Shown here piece after piece: positions 33,959-45,137 of a DNA stretch of 64,000 nt. Below the pieces are notes generated by a model that was not told the origin of the DNA, searched no databases, and saw only the letters and a program-made list of their open reading frames with translations. The DNA is from Rosa chinensis (taxonomy: Eukaryota > Streptophyta > Magnoliopsida > Rosales > Rosaceae): positions 60,220,397 through 60,284,396 of the forward strand of contig NC_037088.1 of assembly GCF_002994745.2 (NCBI RefSeq). The letters run 5' to 3'. Every line of letters begins with the position of its first letter. Position 1 is the stretch's first letter. Position numbers and translations under genes: made by a program.

Positions 33959-34618
33959 TCACTTCTTAACCGCTTTGCATAGATTATTCTTCATCGAGAT
34001 GAACGGCTTCTTCAACTTGTACTGACAATAGCTCCCTAATTTTGCCAAGGATTTAAGTTGCATGTACTTAATATCCTTATTGATCTCATGTATTGTTTCC
34101 CTCAATTCATCATTGTTCATAGCCATGTCTTTTTCTAGGGACTTGTTCACTGCAGATTTTTCCTTTATGGGTGATTCATCGTCATAAACAGGCTTTTCCT
34201 CAACTTTAGCACGTCCTTCAAGTAGTGTAATCTGAATATCAATGGCGAATTCATCGATTTCAAGCTTGTCGATTTTTCTTTGTAATCGCTCCCTTTTCTT
34301 CTTAGATTTATGCACGGCATATAGGTCAAGTAGTTTAGGAATGACTTGTATAGCCTTCTTGGTCTCTGCAGCTGCAGCATATTGTTGAGCCTTTTGGTTT
34401 TGTGCGCGGACCTTCTTCTCAAGCTCTTGCTTCTGTTTCTCAAGCTTCTGATGTATCTCTTCCAATTCTTTAAGGTTCTTAAGCTCTAGGCTCTGTTTAT
34501 CAAGGTCCCGTTGATGGAGATGGGGATCGAATTCTGGCTCATCTCTTTCAAAGATTTCAAGAGACATGCTTGCCTTTACTTTTCCCTTTTGCTGAAGAGA
34601 CATTCGTTTCCAAAACAC
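33959..34618 (-). CDS. Orphan coiled-coil protein (219 aa), hypothetical
   Basis: A single open frame of 219 codons, rich in Lys, Glu and Leu. Residues ~35-85 form a strong predicted coiled coil (LKNLKELEEIHQKLEKQKQE). A basic region follows (KSKKKRERLQRKIDKLEID), then an acidic linker (EEKPVYDDESP) and a second helical, basic C-terminus (YKLKKPFISMKNN). I do not recognise the family. There is no signal peptide or membrane span. It lies head to head with the PNGase A gene, about 420 bp apart. Its length, biased composition and single exon fit either a small lineage-specific gene or a fragment of a larger one. The first ATG of the frame was kept; an internal ATG (MSLEIFERDEPEF) is an alternative. 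Confidence 0.45.
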   Translation of the reverse strand: MFWKRMSLQQKGKVKASMSLEIFERDEPEFDPHLHQRDLDKQSLELKNLKELEEIHQKLEKQKQELEKKVRAQNQKAQQYAAAAETKKAIQVIPKLLDLYAVHKSKKKRERLQRKIDKLEIDEFAIDIQITLLEGRAKVEEKPVYDDESPIKEKSAVNKSLEKDMAMNNDELRETIHEINKDIKYMQLKSLAKLGSYCQYKLKKPFISMKNNLCKAVKK

Positions 34619-35037
34619 ACAAGAACTGACCCTCCAACGAAATCACTAGGCGTAGTAACAGTACCTGATTCTATGCGCTCTTTCTTCTGCTCTGAAAATC
34701 AAGACTTTGGATTGGAACTGAATATCCTAAAACTAGGCTAACTTGAAGAATTTAATTAGCCTTGTTCCTTTTTTATATAGTATCAACTTAGTTCTTCTCC
34801 TTATAGAATATGGAGAAAACCTAATTTTATATTACCTAAATCTGGACTAAAGAATCTAGATAGGATACGGAGAAGATCATAGCCGAGAAATTTCATATTT
34901 TTTGGCCATAACTAATTTTTTGGACAAAAATAAATACCAAAGTAAAATGCAATTCCCAATTTACCCGCGTTATTTTGAAGTCCCTACTCCTACCAACCTC
35001 ACACACTAGCTCTCTCCGTCACTCCAACTCGGTCCAA

Positions 35038-36813
35038 ATGTACGGCCTCCTCTCTCTCCTCCTCCTCCTCCGCTTCTTCGCCGCCGCTGTCTCCGCCTCC
35101 TCCACCTCCTTCCCGGACCGCTTCACCTCCTCCTCTCTCCGGCGTCACAAATCGCAAGAATACTTCGAGCTCGGCCGCCCTCTGCCGTCCGATCTCCTCC
35201 CCCCGTCCTGCTACCGCCGCGTCCTCACCCACTCCTTTGCCAACACCATCAACGGCCCTCCCTTCTCCGCCCCATACACCCCTCCGCCGCCCTCCGAATC
35301 CTCCGTTTGCTCAGCCCCATGGTCCCACGTCGCCCTCGAGTTTCGCGCCAAATGCAAAGGCGAGCAGTACGACCGCATCGCCGGGATTTGGCTCGGCGGC
35401 GTTGAGCTCCTCCGTACCAGCACCGCCGAGCCGACCGAGAAGGGAATCTTCTGGAAGGTTCGCAAGGACATCACTAAATACTCCTCCGTCCTAGCTCGCT
35501 GCGATCTCAACCTCACCATGATGCTCGAGAACGTCGTCGATCGCGTCTACACCGGCGTTTACCACGTCGAGGTTCATTTCCTCTATTACAAGGCAAACGT
35601 CCCCGTTTCGGAGCCGAGGGTTTCTTCGATCCTTGGAGATCAAACTTTCAACGGTCAAAAATTGGGGATCGTTGTTCCCGAGGAGCCTGCCGATTTGATC
35701 GTTCCGATCTCCGACGACGGCGACAGAGGGTTTTGGTTCAGAATCGACAGCGAATCGGATCTCCCTTCCAAGCAAATCCAACTCCCTCGGAACACACGAC
35801 GTGTCGTTCTTGAGCTCTACGTTTCGTTTCACGGCAACGACGAGTTCTGGTACTCGAATCCGCCCAATCTATACATCACGACGAACAATCTGACAACCGG
35901 ACGAGGAAATGGAGCTTACAGAGAGGTTTTCGTGACGGTCGACGGCCAGTTGGTGGGATCGGAGGTGCCGTTTCCGGTGGTGTTCACCGGCGGGATCAAT
36001 CCTTTGTTTTGGGAACCGGTGGTGGCCATCGGAGCTTTCAACCTTCCTTCTTATGATTTCGAATTGACGCCGTTTCTGGGGAAGCTTCTGGATAAGAAGG
36101 CTCATAGCTTTGGAATTGGAGTGACCGATGGAATTTCATATTGGCTCGTTAATGCCAACTTACACATTTGGTTGGATCATAAATCCAAGGCTGTGAAAGC
36201 TAAATCAAACTCGTTTCCTTCGCCGGCGGTTGAAGTGAAGCGTAATGCTCAGTTCAAAAAGCTTGACGGGTCGTTCAGGATCAAGGCAAGGAGGAGGAGT
36301 GACTTTGTGGGGTGGGTTAAGTCGAGCTCAGGGAACTACACTACCACATTCTCGCAGAAGTACAAGTTCAGCAGCTCGGTTAGTTTTGGGAAGAACGGGA
36401 CGTACAAATTGGTGAACCAGAGGATCAAGGCTGAGAAGGAAGTGAGGGTTGTGAGTGAGATTGGTGTGGTGGTTCTTAGAATTAGGGTTAAGGGAAGGTA
36501 CCCTATTGATGTTATTACAGCTACTCTACCAGGTAAGAAGAAAGACACCTATGTGCTCCTCACCAATGTCACGCATTCGGTGAAGGAGAGGAGCTGGCAC
36601 GGGGGATATTTGAGCCGTGTTAACAACATTCAAGATTCAAGAGGGTGGATGGAGGTCAGGGATCATTCTGTTCTTTCTGGAACAGCAGACACTCAGCAGA
36701 GCTTCGGTTACAAAGATAACTTTGGCTGCTACTCGCGCACTATTGGCGCTGTTGATGGCAGCTTGATCAGCGATAATTCCAGCTTTCATTGCATATCTGC
36801 TGCACGATTCTGA
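35038..36813 (+). CDS. Peptide-N4-(N-acetyl-beta-glucosaminyl)asparagine amidase A-like (591 aa)
   Basis: Intronless, as is usual for plant PNGase A genes. I chose the ATG at 35038 because it begins a clean signal peptide (MYGLLSLLLLLRFFAAAVSA). The in-frame ATG 63 nt upstream would add a polar extension. The mature part contains family landmarks such as the APWSHVALEFRAKCKGEQYD and DRIAGIWLGGVELLRTSTAE segments. It also has several N-x-S/T sites (NLTM, NLTT, NYTT, NVTH). The enzyme removes N-glycans from glycoproteins in the secretory/acidic compartment by cleaving the GlcNAc-Asn bond, including core alpha-1,3-fucosylated plant glycans. Length agrees with the family (about 580-600 aa). It is convergent with the methyltransferase gene downstream. 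Confidence 0.9.
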   Translation: MYGLLSLLLLLRFFAAAVSASSTSFPDRFTSSSLRRHKSQEYFELGRPLPSDLLPPSCYRRVLTHSFANTINGPPFSAPYTPPPPSESSVCSAPWSHVALEFRAKCKGEQYDRIAGIWLGGVELLRTSTAEPTEKGIFWKVRKDITKYSSVLARCDLNLTMMLENVVDRVYTGVYHVEVHFLYYKANVPVSEPRVSSILGDQTFNGQKLGIVVPEEPADLIVPISDDGDRGFWFRIDSESDLPSKQIQLPRNTRRVVLELYVSFHGNDEFWYSNPPNLYITTNNLTTGRGNGAYREVFVTVDGQLVGSEVPFPVVFTGGINPLFWEPVVAIGAFNLPSYDFELTPFLGKLLDKKAHSFGIGVTDGISYWLVNANLHIWLDHKSKAVKAKSNSFPSPAVEVKRNAQFKKLDGSFRIKARRRSDFVGWVKSSSGNYTTTFSQKYKFSSSVSFGKNGTYKLVNQRIKAEKEVRVVSEIGVVVLRIRVKGRYPIDVITATLPGKKKDTYVLLTNVTHSVKERSWHGGYLSRVNNIQDSRGWMEVRDHSVLSGTADTQQSFGYKDNFGCYSRTIGAVDGSLISDNSSFHCISAARF

Positions 36814-37318
36814 TCTCCCTGCTCTTAGATCCTTTCCCTATTGCAAAATTTCAAAACTTAAAGCTAATCCTAGCTATCTATTTGTGTTTCTTTCTAATCT
36901 AGCCTGGCTTCCTAGCCACTTCATCAGATTGTAATAATGTATAGCTCTGAGAACCTCAGGAACTCTTATGCATTTGTTATTTGTATTTTGTCTCAAGAAT
37001 CAAGATTAAAAATGAGAGATTGTAAAATAGATACATGAACGCTGCGGTGACTCGCATCAACTTAGATAGTAGATACATGACATTTCTATTATATAACTGT
37101 ATCGAGTAATGCATTATACAATTTGAATATGTAACTTGACCAATACCATTACATTATTGGTAAGGATATAGATTTCTTTCTATGAGCCCTATGACTGTGG
37201 GACTTGAATTTTGAGAGGTAAAAATGGTTGTCAAACTATATGATTCTTTCTTACCAATGATTAACATATTGAAAATAAGCTTGTACAGGAAAAAAAGCTC
37301 AGCAAAAGCTATCTTCAT
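36814..37318. other. Convergent 3' UTR interval
   Basis: About 500 bp between the ends of the convergent PNGase A-like and PMT23-like genes. It should contain both 3' UTRs. No other feature was seen. Confidence 0.4.
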
Positions 37319-40224
37319 TCATGATCTACTTGAACCTCTTGCTGGACGCCAGAAACCTTTCTGACCAATAAGAAATTGACCCTGATGGACGGTTGAAGAC
37401 CATTGAAGCGAATGCAAAAGTGGCCTCAGCTTGTCTATCATTTCCATTGTATCTTGAATTACTATATATCCACCAGGCCTCAGTATGCGATCCATCTCTA
37501 CCACTACCTCTACAATGTCGCATCTGACAAAAATGAAGACTATTTAAACAACATTGTTCACCAGAAGTGGTGCGCATGAAAAGATACATACATGCACTAA
37601 TGCAGTCGAGATTTATATTCATCAAATGTCAAAATCAGGTAGGTGCCACAAAACAAGTAAAATGTTTGAGAAGGGTAGTGTAGTAAGAAATCAGTATGTA
37701 CCTTTGAGAAAGGCTTTGAAAGAGAAAACTTGAATGCAGTAGATCATAGGTTCGAGGGTAGGTACTCAAAGACTCGCACCAGTCATGATAGAATCCAATC
37801 AATCCTCTATCAAATATAATAGGCAGAGTATCTGGTACATGAACCGGGATGACATTCATTACCCAGAGAGGTAGATCGATAAGCGCCGCAGCAAATCTGT
37901 AAAGCATAAGCTTCAATTAATTTGAACAACAAGAGCACTATTAAGATAAACAAAATGATTGGGTGTGGAAATATAATTTACCCTCCATAACCAGCATTCA
38001 TATCCATTACATTCCGCACACTTGACCAGTTTATAGCAGCATTATTCCGATAGGAATTTGACACAAGTGCAGACCAAACTTTAGTGTCCTTGTAGAACTT
38101 CTCCTCGGATTCTGGCTCAGGTGATAAGCTTTGAGGTTTACTGATAAGCCTCTGCGGCCATGGCGCGGGCCAACTATATCCAGGTAGTTGGGAAAGGCAA
38201 CGACTAAGTGGCACATACCTGTAAAACAAAGATCTAGAAGATTAAGTCAAAACCTTGATCGATGTAGACAAATTTCATGTTGGTCCAAACCTGTATGTCT
38301 TCTATGCTTATCATGGGTTGCATATTTAACATGGGTAACAATTTTCTAACCAAACAATTTAAAACTTAAAACAAACTCATCCCCAACGGGCCACCACACC
38401 TGCATCACTCTCACTAAAGTAACAATGAGCAGCAACGATGGGAGAAGATATTTTTCAGAAAATTACCATGAACTAGTTTTCTTGTCTTTAGGATCACACA
38501 CAGGTGGATCATGTTGTTGGCGTTCACTGTAGCAGGAAGTAGAGTCAGGCTTTTGATATATTACGAGCCCAATTCCAGTTGAATCAAGACTCTTAGCAAC
38601 AACCTTCCAGCACATTGCTGTTGTCAGAGCCACCATAGCTGAAAGAAAAATGAATGAATATCCAACTTGGATCAGCTTAACATCTTCACCTTTTTTATTG
38701 GAAATATTACTGCTAAACTCTACACTGTACAAATGATGCTTGCATAACTTCATGCAATATGGTAATACAAAGAAAGGAAGCCAACCAAAAGGATGTCATA
38801 GAGAGAGAAGGGTCAGCTTACGAACATTTCCATACTCCGCGATCTCTTTCGTTATCATCACGATAAACTGGTGTAGCAGACCATATGAAAAAGCCCCCAG
38901 GCCTAAGAACCCTGTTGAGCTCCAACAGTGGTTTCCCGCCTGCAGCAATAAAAACCATCAAAATAGCAAAGAGAAAAGGACAATGAATAACAAGTAAAGA
39001 AATAACTTCACACTTGATGCTAAGAACTATTATAGAAAAAGTACCATCAGCATCCCAGTGAACCCTGCACCGCGCACAATGAAGCAAATCAAATGCATCG
39101 TCTGGAAATGTCAGCCTTTGTGTTCCAATAACTGAAAGAGTTGCAGGAATCCCCCTTTCTAGAGCAAACTGTATCTGAGCTTCATGTTCATCTTTTGGCG
39201 CAAACGACATGGTGATAACATTTTTGTCCAGAAAATATCCCCCAAAGCTAGCAACCCCACAACCAACGTCCAAAATAACCCTTATGTTCTTCCCCCATAC
39301 AATAGTCGGCAGAGTCTGCAGCAAGAAAACTAAAATCAAATTCTACGAAAAGCAATGCAAAATCAAAAGCAACAACTCGCGGCAGAAATGCGTAACACAG
39401 TACCTTTTGAATGTACTCAATGTAATGAGTAACCCCCTCCTTAAACTGAGTACCACCCCCAGGAAAAACAAGATAATCACCGGACTTCCGCACCCAGTTT
39501 TGATCCTTCTTGTACTCAACCAGCTTCGGGTGAGGTACATTGTCATACCATATCTAAACACACACAGTAAAAAAAAACCATCAATTCACCATTGAATACT
39601 CTTAACTACACAATCTGTCACATTTTCGCAACCACGTCCCCAAAATGGAAAATTCTGCTTCCAAATTATAGCTTAAATTCAATTGCACTACTTATAGACA
39701 ATCTTCACCATTAAAAGCACACAAATATTTAACACCTACCAAAACCGGAAACAATAAATTACGAGCAAATCTTACCAAACCAGAAAGCTCACCATGTCCC
39801 TGCTCTTCGGCCACGGAACCTTCACCTTATAGCCACTCGGCAAAGGGACCAGGCACCCCGGGCTCGGCGTCGGGCAATGCCGCTCGCGGTGCTCCATGTG
39901 GCGGCGCGAAGTCAAGGCCTTGATGGCCTTGAAATTGTCCAGGCAGGGGATGAAATCGACGGCGAGGGGGCCGGGGCAGAGCTCCCAGGATATATTCACG
40001 GCGGCGAGTTCGCCACCGGAAACGGCACCGTTTTTGGCGGTGGACGCGATAGGGTTGGAAGGCTGAGGTAGAGAAGAGGAGGAGGAATGGAGATCGGAGG
40101 AGGAGAGGAAGAGAGGGGTGGGGGTGGAGTTGGTAAGGAGGAGGAGAGTGACGCAGAGGAAGAGGACTGAGAGGGCGAAGAGGAACGGGTATTTTCTCTC
40201 TTTCAAGAACACTGAGATGCCCAT
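37319..40224 (-). CDS. PMT23: Probable methyltransferase PMT23-like (591 aa)
   Basis: Eight exons: 39793-40224, 39404-39553, 39045-39315, 38826-38939, 38467-38638, 37982-38218, 37702-37896, 37319-37523. They join into 591 codons. A short cytosolic N-terminus ([14 protein letters not shown]) precedes a type II signal anchor (about 15-32). The putative S-adenosylmethionine-dependent methyltransferase domain (DUF248/Methyltransf_29) follows, with [11 protein letters not shown], the glycine motif [50 protein letters not shown] and a second half ([32 protein letters not shown]). Members are Golgi proteins thought to methylate pectin (homogalacturonan). The short N-terminus and near-589-residue length fit PMT22/PMT23 better than PMT24-27. 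The exon 4 donor that keeps frame (AAAT|gttcg) is weak; a nearby gtaagc would break the frame. Confidence 0.85.
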
Positions 40225-41232
40225 TTTATTTATTTATTTGAGCTCTGAGCTCTGAGCTCTGTGTGTGAGTGTGAAAAAATAGGAATGGGGTATTTAAGAA
40301 GTAGGGTAGGAGGTGAGGTGATCGGGATTCCAGGTTGGAGAGGAGAACGTGGTATTTGTATGAGGATTTCGAAATGTCGGTACTCGATGAAGCCTTTGTG
40401 GAGGTCAAGACAGGTATTTTGACTTTTGCAATTATTATTTTATTTCTTTTTTGAAATAATTATTTTATTTCTAAAGCACATAGTTTTTCTTATTTAAACT
40501 CCAGCAAGTGCTTCCGATAAAAGCACCGCACCGAAAGGTAAGGCGTATTTGGAACAGCTTCTAAGATACCTAAAAGAAACGCAAAATTAACAAGTGTTCC
40601 TCAAAACCAATTTCATGTGCTCTTAAAACTATGCGGGATAAATTTCAAAAAAAAAAACTATGCTAGATAAATTTCAATAGCAATCCCCAGCAGGCTTGTA
40701 AAAGTGTGTTTTCCTCCTCAAAAACCACCGGAAAAAATTGCTTCTACAATGCCAAAAACACTTGATTCCTTCGCCAATTGTTGAAGTAATCCCAAACAAA
40801 CCATAAGCTTCTTCAACCAAACAAAGTTCCACACTTCCACACAACACTGCAGTGGTATCAGGAAAGCCTGATGTGACAGGCTGACAGTCCAAAACCAATG
40901 GCTTTTTAGATTCTTCAAACATGCAGCATAAATTTAAAACCATTCTATAACCTATAAAGCAGAATTTGCATGAAAAGATTTTAGGGAAAGGCAATGCAAA
41001 ATCAGAGGCGGCATCAGACACAAATGTTGTTGCTCCATGAATTTTGAAGTAATAAGGTGCCTTGTAATCCTTCACAAAAAAACTCTCCTAAACTGGTAAA
41101 CAGGCAAGATACCTCCATCATACAATACTTTGAAATCGGTTGGTTTTACACAACTATTGAGGGAAATTATCAAAAATAGACTTGCTTGAGAAAATTGGTT
41201 AAGACTTTATCTATGCCCACAACTTTTTCAAT
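40225..41232. other. PMT23-like promoter and eIF2 alpha 3' flank
   Basis: Left part: leader and promoter of the minus-strand methyltransferase gene, including three GAGCTCT repeats (40240-40260) and a TATA-like TTAAATACC near 40290. Right part: 3' UTR and flank of eIF2 alpha. The minus-strand open stretch at 40674-41075 has no recognisable domain and was not called. Confidence 0.35.
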
Positions 41233-43839
41233 CTACAATGCCTGGCCTCCGTTCTCCAAGTCAACATCTCCCATTCCAGTGTCTTCTTCATCTTCACTGC
41301 CTGTATCACCCCCAACCTCCTCATTCTCCTGGCGGAGCTTACTCATGTGCTCTTGCAGCAATTTATCTTCCTTTTCACTCACCTGAACAAGAACACCATA
41401 TTAGACCCAAACAAAAAAGGTTTCTATGCAAAGGTTAAGAAACAGTTGGAGCTGGCTCCAGACTATGAATTAGGATATCACAACAATAAAGCACAATTCT
41501 TAAGACAAAATTTACTTGTAACAGAAACAAAAATGTACACAGAAGAGGGTTGGTACTCACCACTCTTGGTGCTTCCTTCACCAATAGTTTCCCCTTGTGA
41601 TGCTCTATTGCTTTTGTGCAGGCTACAATTGCATTGCCTAGAACTGTTATACCTTGTTCCTGCCCAACACAGAACAGCAATAATGAATTTCATTAGCAAA
41701 GAAACCAGTGACAAACAATGGCATGTGACTTTACAGCTGCTTGGAGGAAGTTCAAGAAGACTTCCTAAATCTTCAGATTCCAAAAACATATGTTTAAAAA
41801 AGAGATCTTGTATGCCATATTCAAGTGGGAGTAGGAGAAAGCGATGATATAAATGAAATACAAAAGACCCAACAGTTTAAGCTTGAATATGTTGCTAAAA
41901 ATGATCAAATGGATAAATCAGCAAATAACAAACTCTTTTTAAAGCACACACAGACCTACAACATACAGTAAATTAAAAAAATAAACATTACAAAAGTGCA
42001 GAATCAAATTGGGAAAAGGTTGTGATCCTCCAAGGAGCCAACAAATAAGTATATGTTATCTATTCATATAGGAATGCTCAAAATACAATTATCATGCAAT
42101 GGAACCATAAAAAAACTCACGATTTGTATCACAGTTTGGCATACCTTATCAAGAGTCTGTGTGGTAAGAACATAGAGTGGAGGAGCAACCAACTTAATCT
42201 TCACAGGACAGTCATTGTTGCCCGCAGCTTCTGCTTTCCGCATGGCATCCTGCACAATCACATGTTTAGAATATTATCAAGCCAAAAATAAGAACCATAT
42301 AAGAAAAAGAAGAGGCCGCAAAGGGGAACTATTATACCTTAATGTGAAGAACACCATCAAACTGGAAACATTTCATTTCAATATCAGCACGGATCTTCAA
42401 TGGTTGTGGTGTCATTCTTCTCCTGATGTTCCTTACCAGAGAGTCTTTCACTTCCTCTGACACAGCAGGGACAACCTTAGTAACCTACAAACACACATAT
42501 AAGGAAATGAGGTGTCTAAGCGACTACGGCATATCAGGATAACATGCAGCATAAGATAACACACGGCATAAACCATCACAGCCAGGAACACGAATTACCT
42601 CCTGTCCATCAGGGCCGGTCTCTTTCACCTCACATGTAAGGGCACTGAGAACTGTATCAGGATCAGTGACAATTACTTTAAAAGCCTGCACAAAAGAATA
42701 ATTCATGTTCAAACTGAAAATAAAGAACACAAAGTACTCTGAAAGGTTGTGAACATTCTCACCTCAAAAGCATGACCATACTTCCGGTACAACGGCCAGC
42801 CAATATTGACATACAACTCCTGTAACAAGTAATTCATTTAGTTATATAGCCTACAAAAATAATGAATGACAAACAAACTAAACACTGGATTCAATCAATA
42901 ATTTTCTTCAGCATGTCCTCTCCTGAGCTGAACAAATTTGCAACAAGCACAATTTTAAATAAAAGTGTCTCTATAACGCAAACATATATAGTCCTTCCAG
43001 CCCCACCCCTATTTAGATGATAGATGACGAAAACAATTAAGCATTCAATCGATAATTTGTTTGAGATTGCCCAATTGAGCCAAAGAAATTCTCAACAAGC
43101 ACAAACCCAAACGAAATGAGTGCATCTATAACGCCAACACACTGTTCCTAAGGCCTCTCTCCCCCACACACAGTCACGATAAAATACTGTCCATTTCTGT
43201 AGATTCACCTACCTTCGAAGCAATTCAAGTTTCAACTCTATCCGCATACTAATGATCCTAGAAGCAACGAAAACCAAATCCACTAAATGAGCATATAACT
43301 TTCTAATTGCTTGTAGTGCTATAAATCAACACCTAACAAAGTTCTCTGGGTTCAATTGAGCCCCAATCTACATTTCTACCCTAAAATTAAAATTTAAAAA
43401 AAAAATCAGCAACCAAACAACAGAAGGAGTTCAAAATAGAGAAGCAAAAAGGTACCTCCAAATCGATACCGAGTGTCTCAGCGACATGTCGCATGATGGA
43501 GTGGACGAGCTTGCTCTTGTTGTACCTCTCCTCACAGGCGGAGATATCCTCCTCGGAAACTCTCCTCTTACTCAAATCGATGTAGCCCTTCTCCTTGTCG
43601 ACCCTGAGAACCATGACGGGCTCGATGCGGCCGACCTTGATGAGGCTGCTCACGCTCCGAATCCGACGGCGGGAGAGCTCCGAGAACAGAATCATGCCCT
43701 CGATGTTGTTGTACTCGAGGAGTGAGACGTACGCGCCCATGTCGGCGATGTTCTTCACCTGAATCATCACCGCCATGTCCACCTCCGGGTACCGCGCCTC
43801 GTACATCCGGCACTCCAGATTGGGAGTATGGGAAGCCAT
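41233..43839 (-). CDS. eIF2alpha: Translation initiation factor eIF2 subunit alpha (342 aa)
   Basis: Seven exons, all phase 0: 43456-43839, 42763-42819, 42599-42685, 42338-42484, 42145-42249, 41561-41659, 41233-41382. The N-terminal S1 RNA-binding fold (about 15-90) contains [17 protein letters not shown] and the regulatory loop [10 protein letters not shown]. Ser56 is the residue equivalent to human Ser51, the GCN2 phosphorylation site. A helical domain ([16 protein letters not shown]) and the alpha-beta C-terminal domain ([14 protein letters not shown]) follow, then an acidic tail ([20 protein letters not shown]). As part of eIF2 (alpha, beta, gamma) it brings GTP and initiator tRNA-Met to the 40S subunit. 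Length and exon order match plant orthologues. A GA repeat lies in the leader (43898-43912). Confidence 0.96.
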
Positions 43840-44104
43840 GCCGAGAATTTGAGAGAGTGTATGAGCCGGAGAATTGAGAGTTAGGGTTTTGAGCGCAGAG
43901 AGAGAGAGAGAGTCTGTTTAAGCTAATGTTTTAGTCACAGTCCAGAAGAAGCCCTTTTACTACCGGAAACGGCGGTCGTTTCTTTCTTTATTTATTCTCC
44001 CCCTCTCTCTTCGTGGGCCTGAAGAGAAAAACCCATTGTAAAGGCCCAGATTTGGAGAACTAAAGCTTATTAAAATATTTAAAATTATGGTGAAAGAGCA
44101 ACGT

Positions 44105-44186
44105 GTCGATATGTCCGAGTGGTTAAGGAGACAGACTCGAAATCTGTTGGGCTTTGCCTGCGCAGGTTCGAATCCTGCTGTCGACG
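44105..44186 (+). tRNA. tRNA-Ser (anticodon CGA)
   Basis: An 82-nt class II tRNA. Acceptor GTCGATA pairs with TGTCGAC, and the D region is TCCGAGTGGTTAAGGAG. The anticodon stem CAGA/TCTG has loop CTCGAAA (CGA), followed by a long variable arm (TTGGGCTTTGCCTGC), T arm GCAGG TTCGAAT CCTGC and discriminator G. A seven-T Pol III terminator lies at 44199-44205. No intron. Confidence 0.96.
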
Positions 44187-44205
44187 CTTTGTTCTTCGTT
44201 TTTTT

Positions 44206-45137
44206 AAATGCCATTTTTCTCCAGACGTAACTCAAGAAGATACTCAACATTTCTTTCCGGGAGCACATTGAACATATTCACTGCTACGTGAATTAATCTC
44301 TCGGCATTGATCAGGGTTCTTATTCTCATTCTCCAGTATTTCTACATCTTTGTTTGTTTGATGAGTTTTCACTGCCCTCACAGCCTCGCCAATTGTATAC
44401 ATCTCTGCGCTACTATTCAGTCATTTAAAACACTTGCATAAGAATTAAGCGCGGAGAATCTAGCTATGGAGTCTTTAGGTTGAAGCCCGAGAATTAAGGC
44501 CAATCTATATGTTGTAGCGAGACTTGTCAAAGTGAATTTCAGACCCATTGATCTTACGCACTTTCAAGGTGTGGGGAGCAATGTCCTTTGAAGCATCAGG
44601 TGCCATGCCAACTATCTCAAGAATCAAATCGGAAATTACAAGATCACGGTCTTATAAAGACCTTGACGAGGAACTAACAGGACTGTAAGCTACCAGGCAA
44701 AACAGGTGATAAGAAAAATGTACACAATATGACGATGTAGAATAACTCAAGAATGATGACATGTTATTCCATTAAGACCTGAGTATTTGATTTTGCGAAC
44801 ATAGAAACAAAAGTATCTATGTTCGAACTAGGAAATTCGTGTATGATCCACCACTCCAACAACACGTTAGAACAGCAAGGCAGTTAAGCTGTTGTGTTAG
44901 GAGCAAAGCTACAAGATGCCAATGATACAAAACTCTCAACTCTATCGCCAGCTGAGTTCATTCAAACTGCAGAGACTTCTGTATCGGGACAAAAGACGAG
45001 TTGTTTCGGTATTAGCAACAGTTTCACCAAAACATTCAAGTCTACTAGAAGATGGCCGCTAATGAGAGCTGATAAAGCCAGAGTTGCAGCAGGGAAAAGG
45101 AATGCCACAAATTTTCCTACCTCACTTGAAAGACAAA
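44206..45137. other. Intergenic and MINPP 3' flank
   Basis: No supported gene. The plus-strand open stretch at 44894-45325 overlaps the last MINPP exon antisense and has no domain. The interval next to 45138 is the MINPP 3' UTR. Confidence 0.35.

Noticed and set aside
40674..41075. 133-codon minus ORF downstream of eIF2 alpha
   Set aside because: Lies in the 3' flank, no domain and no splice link; probably non-coding.
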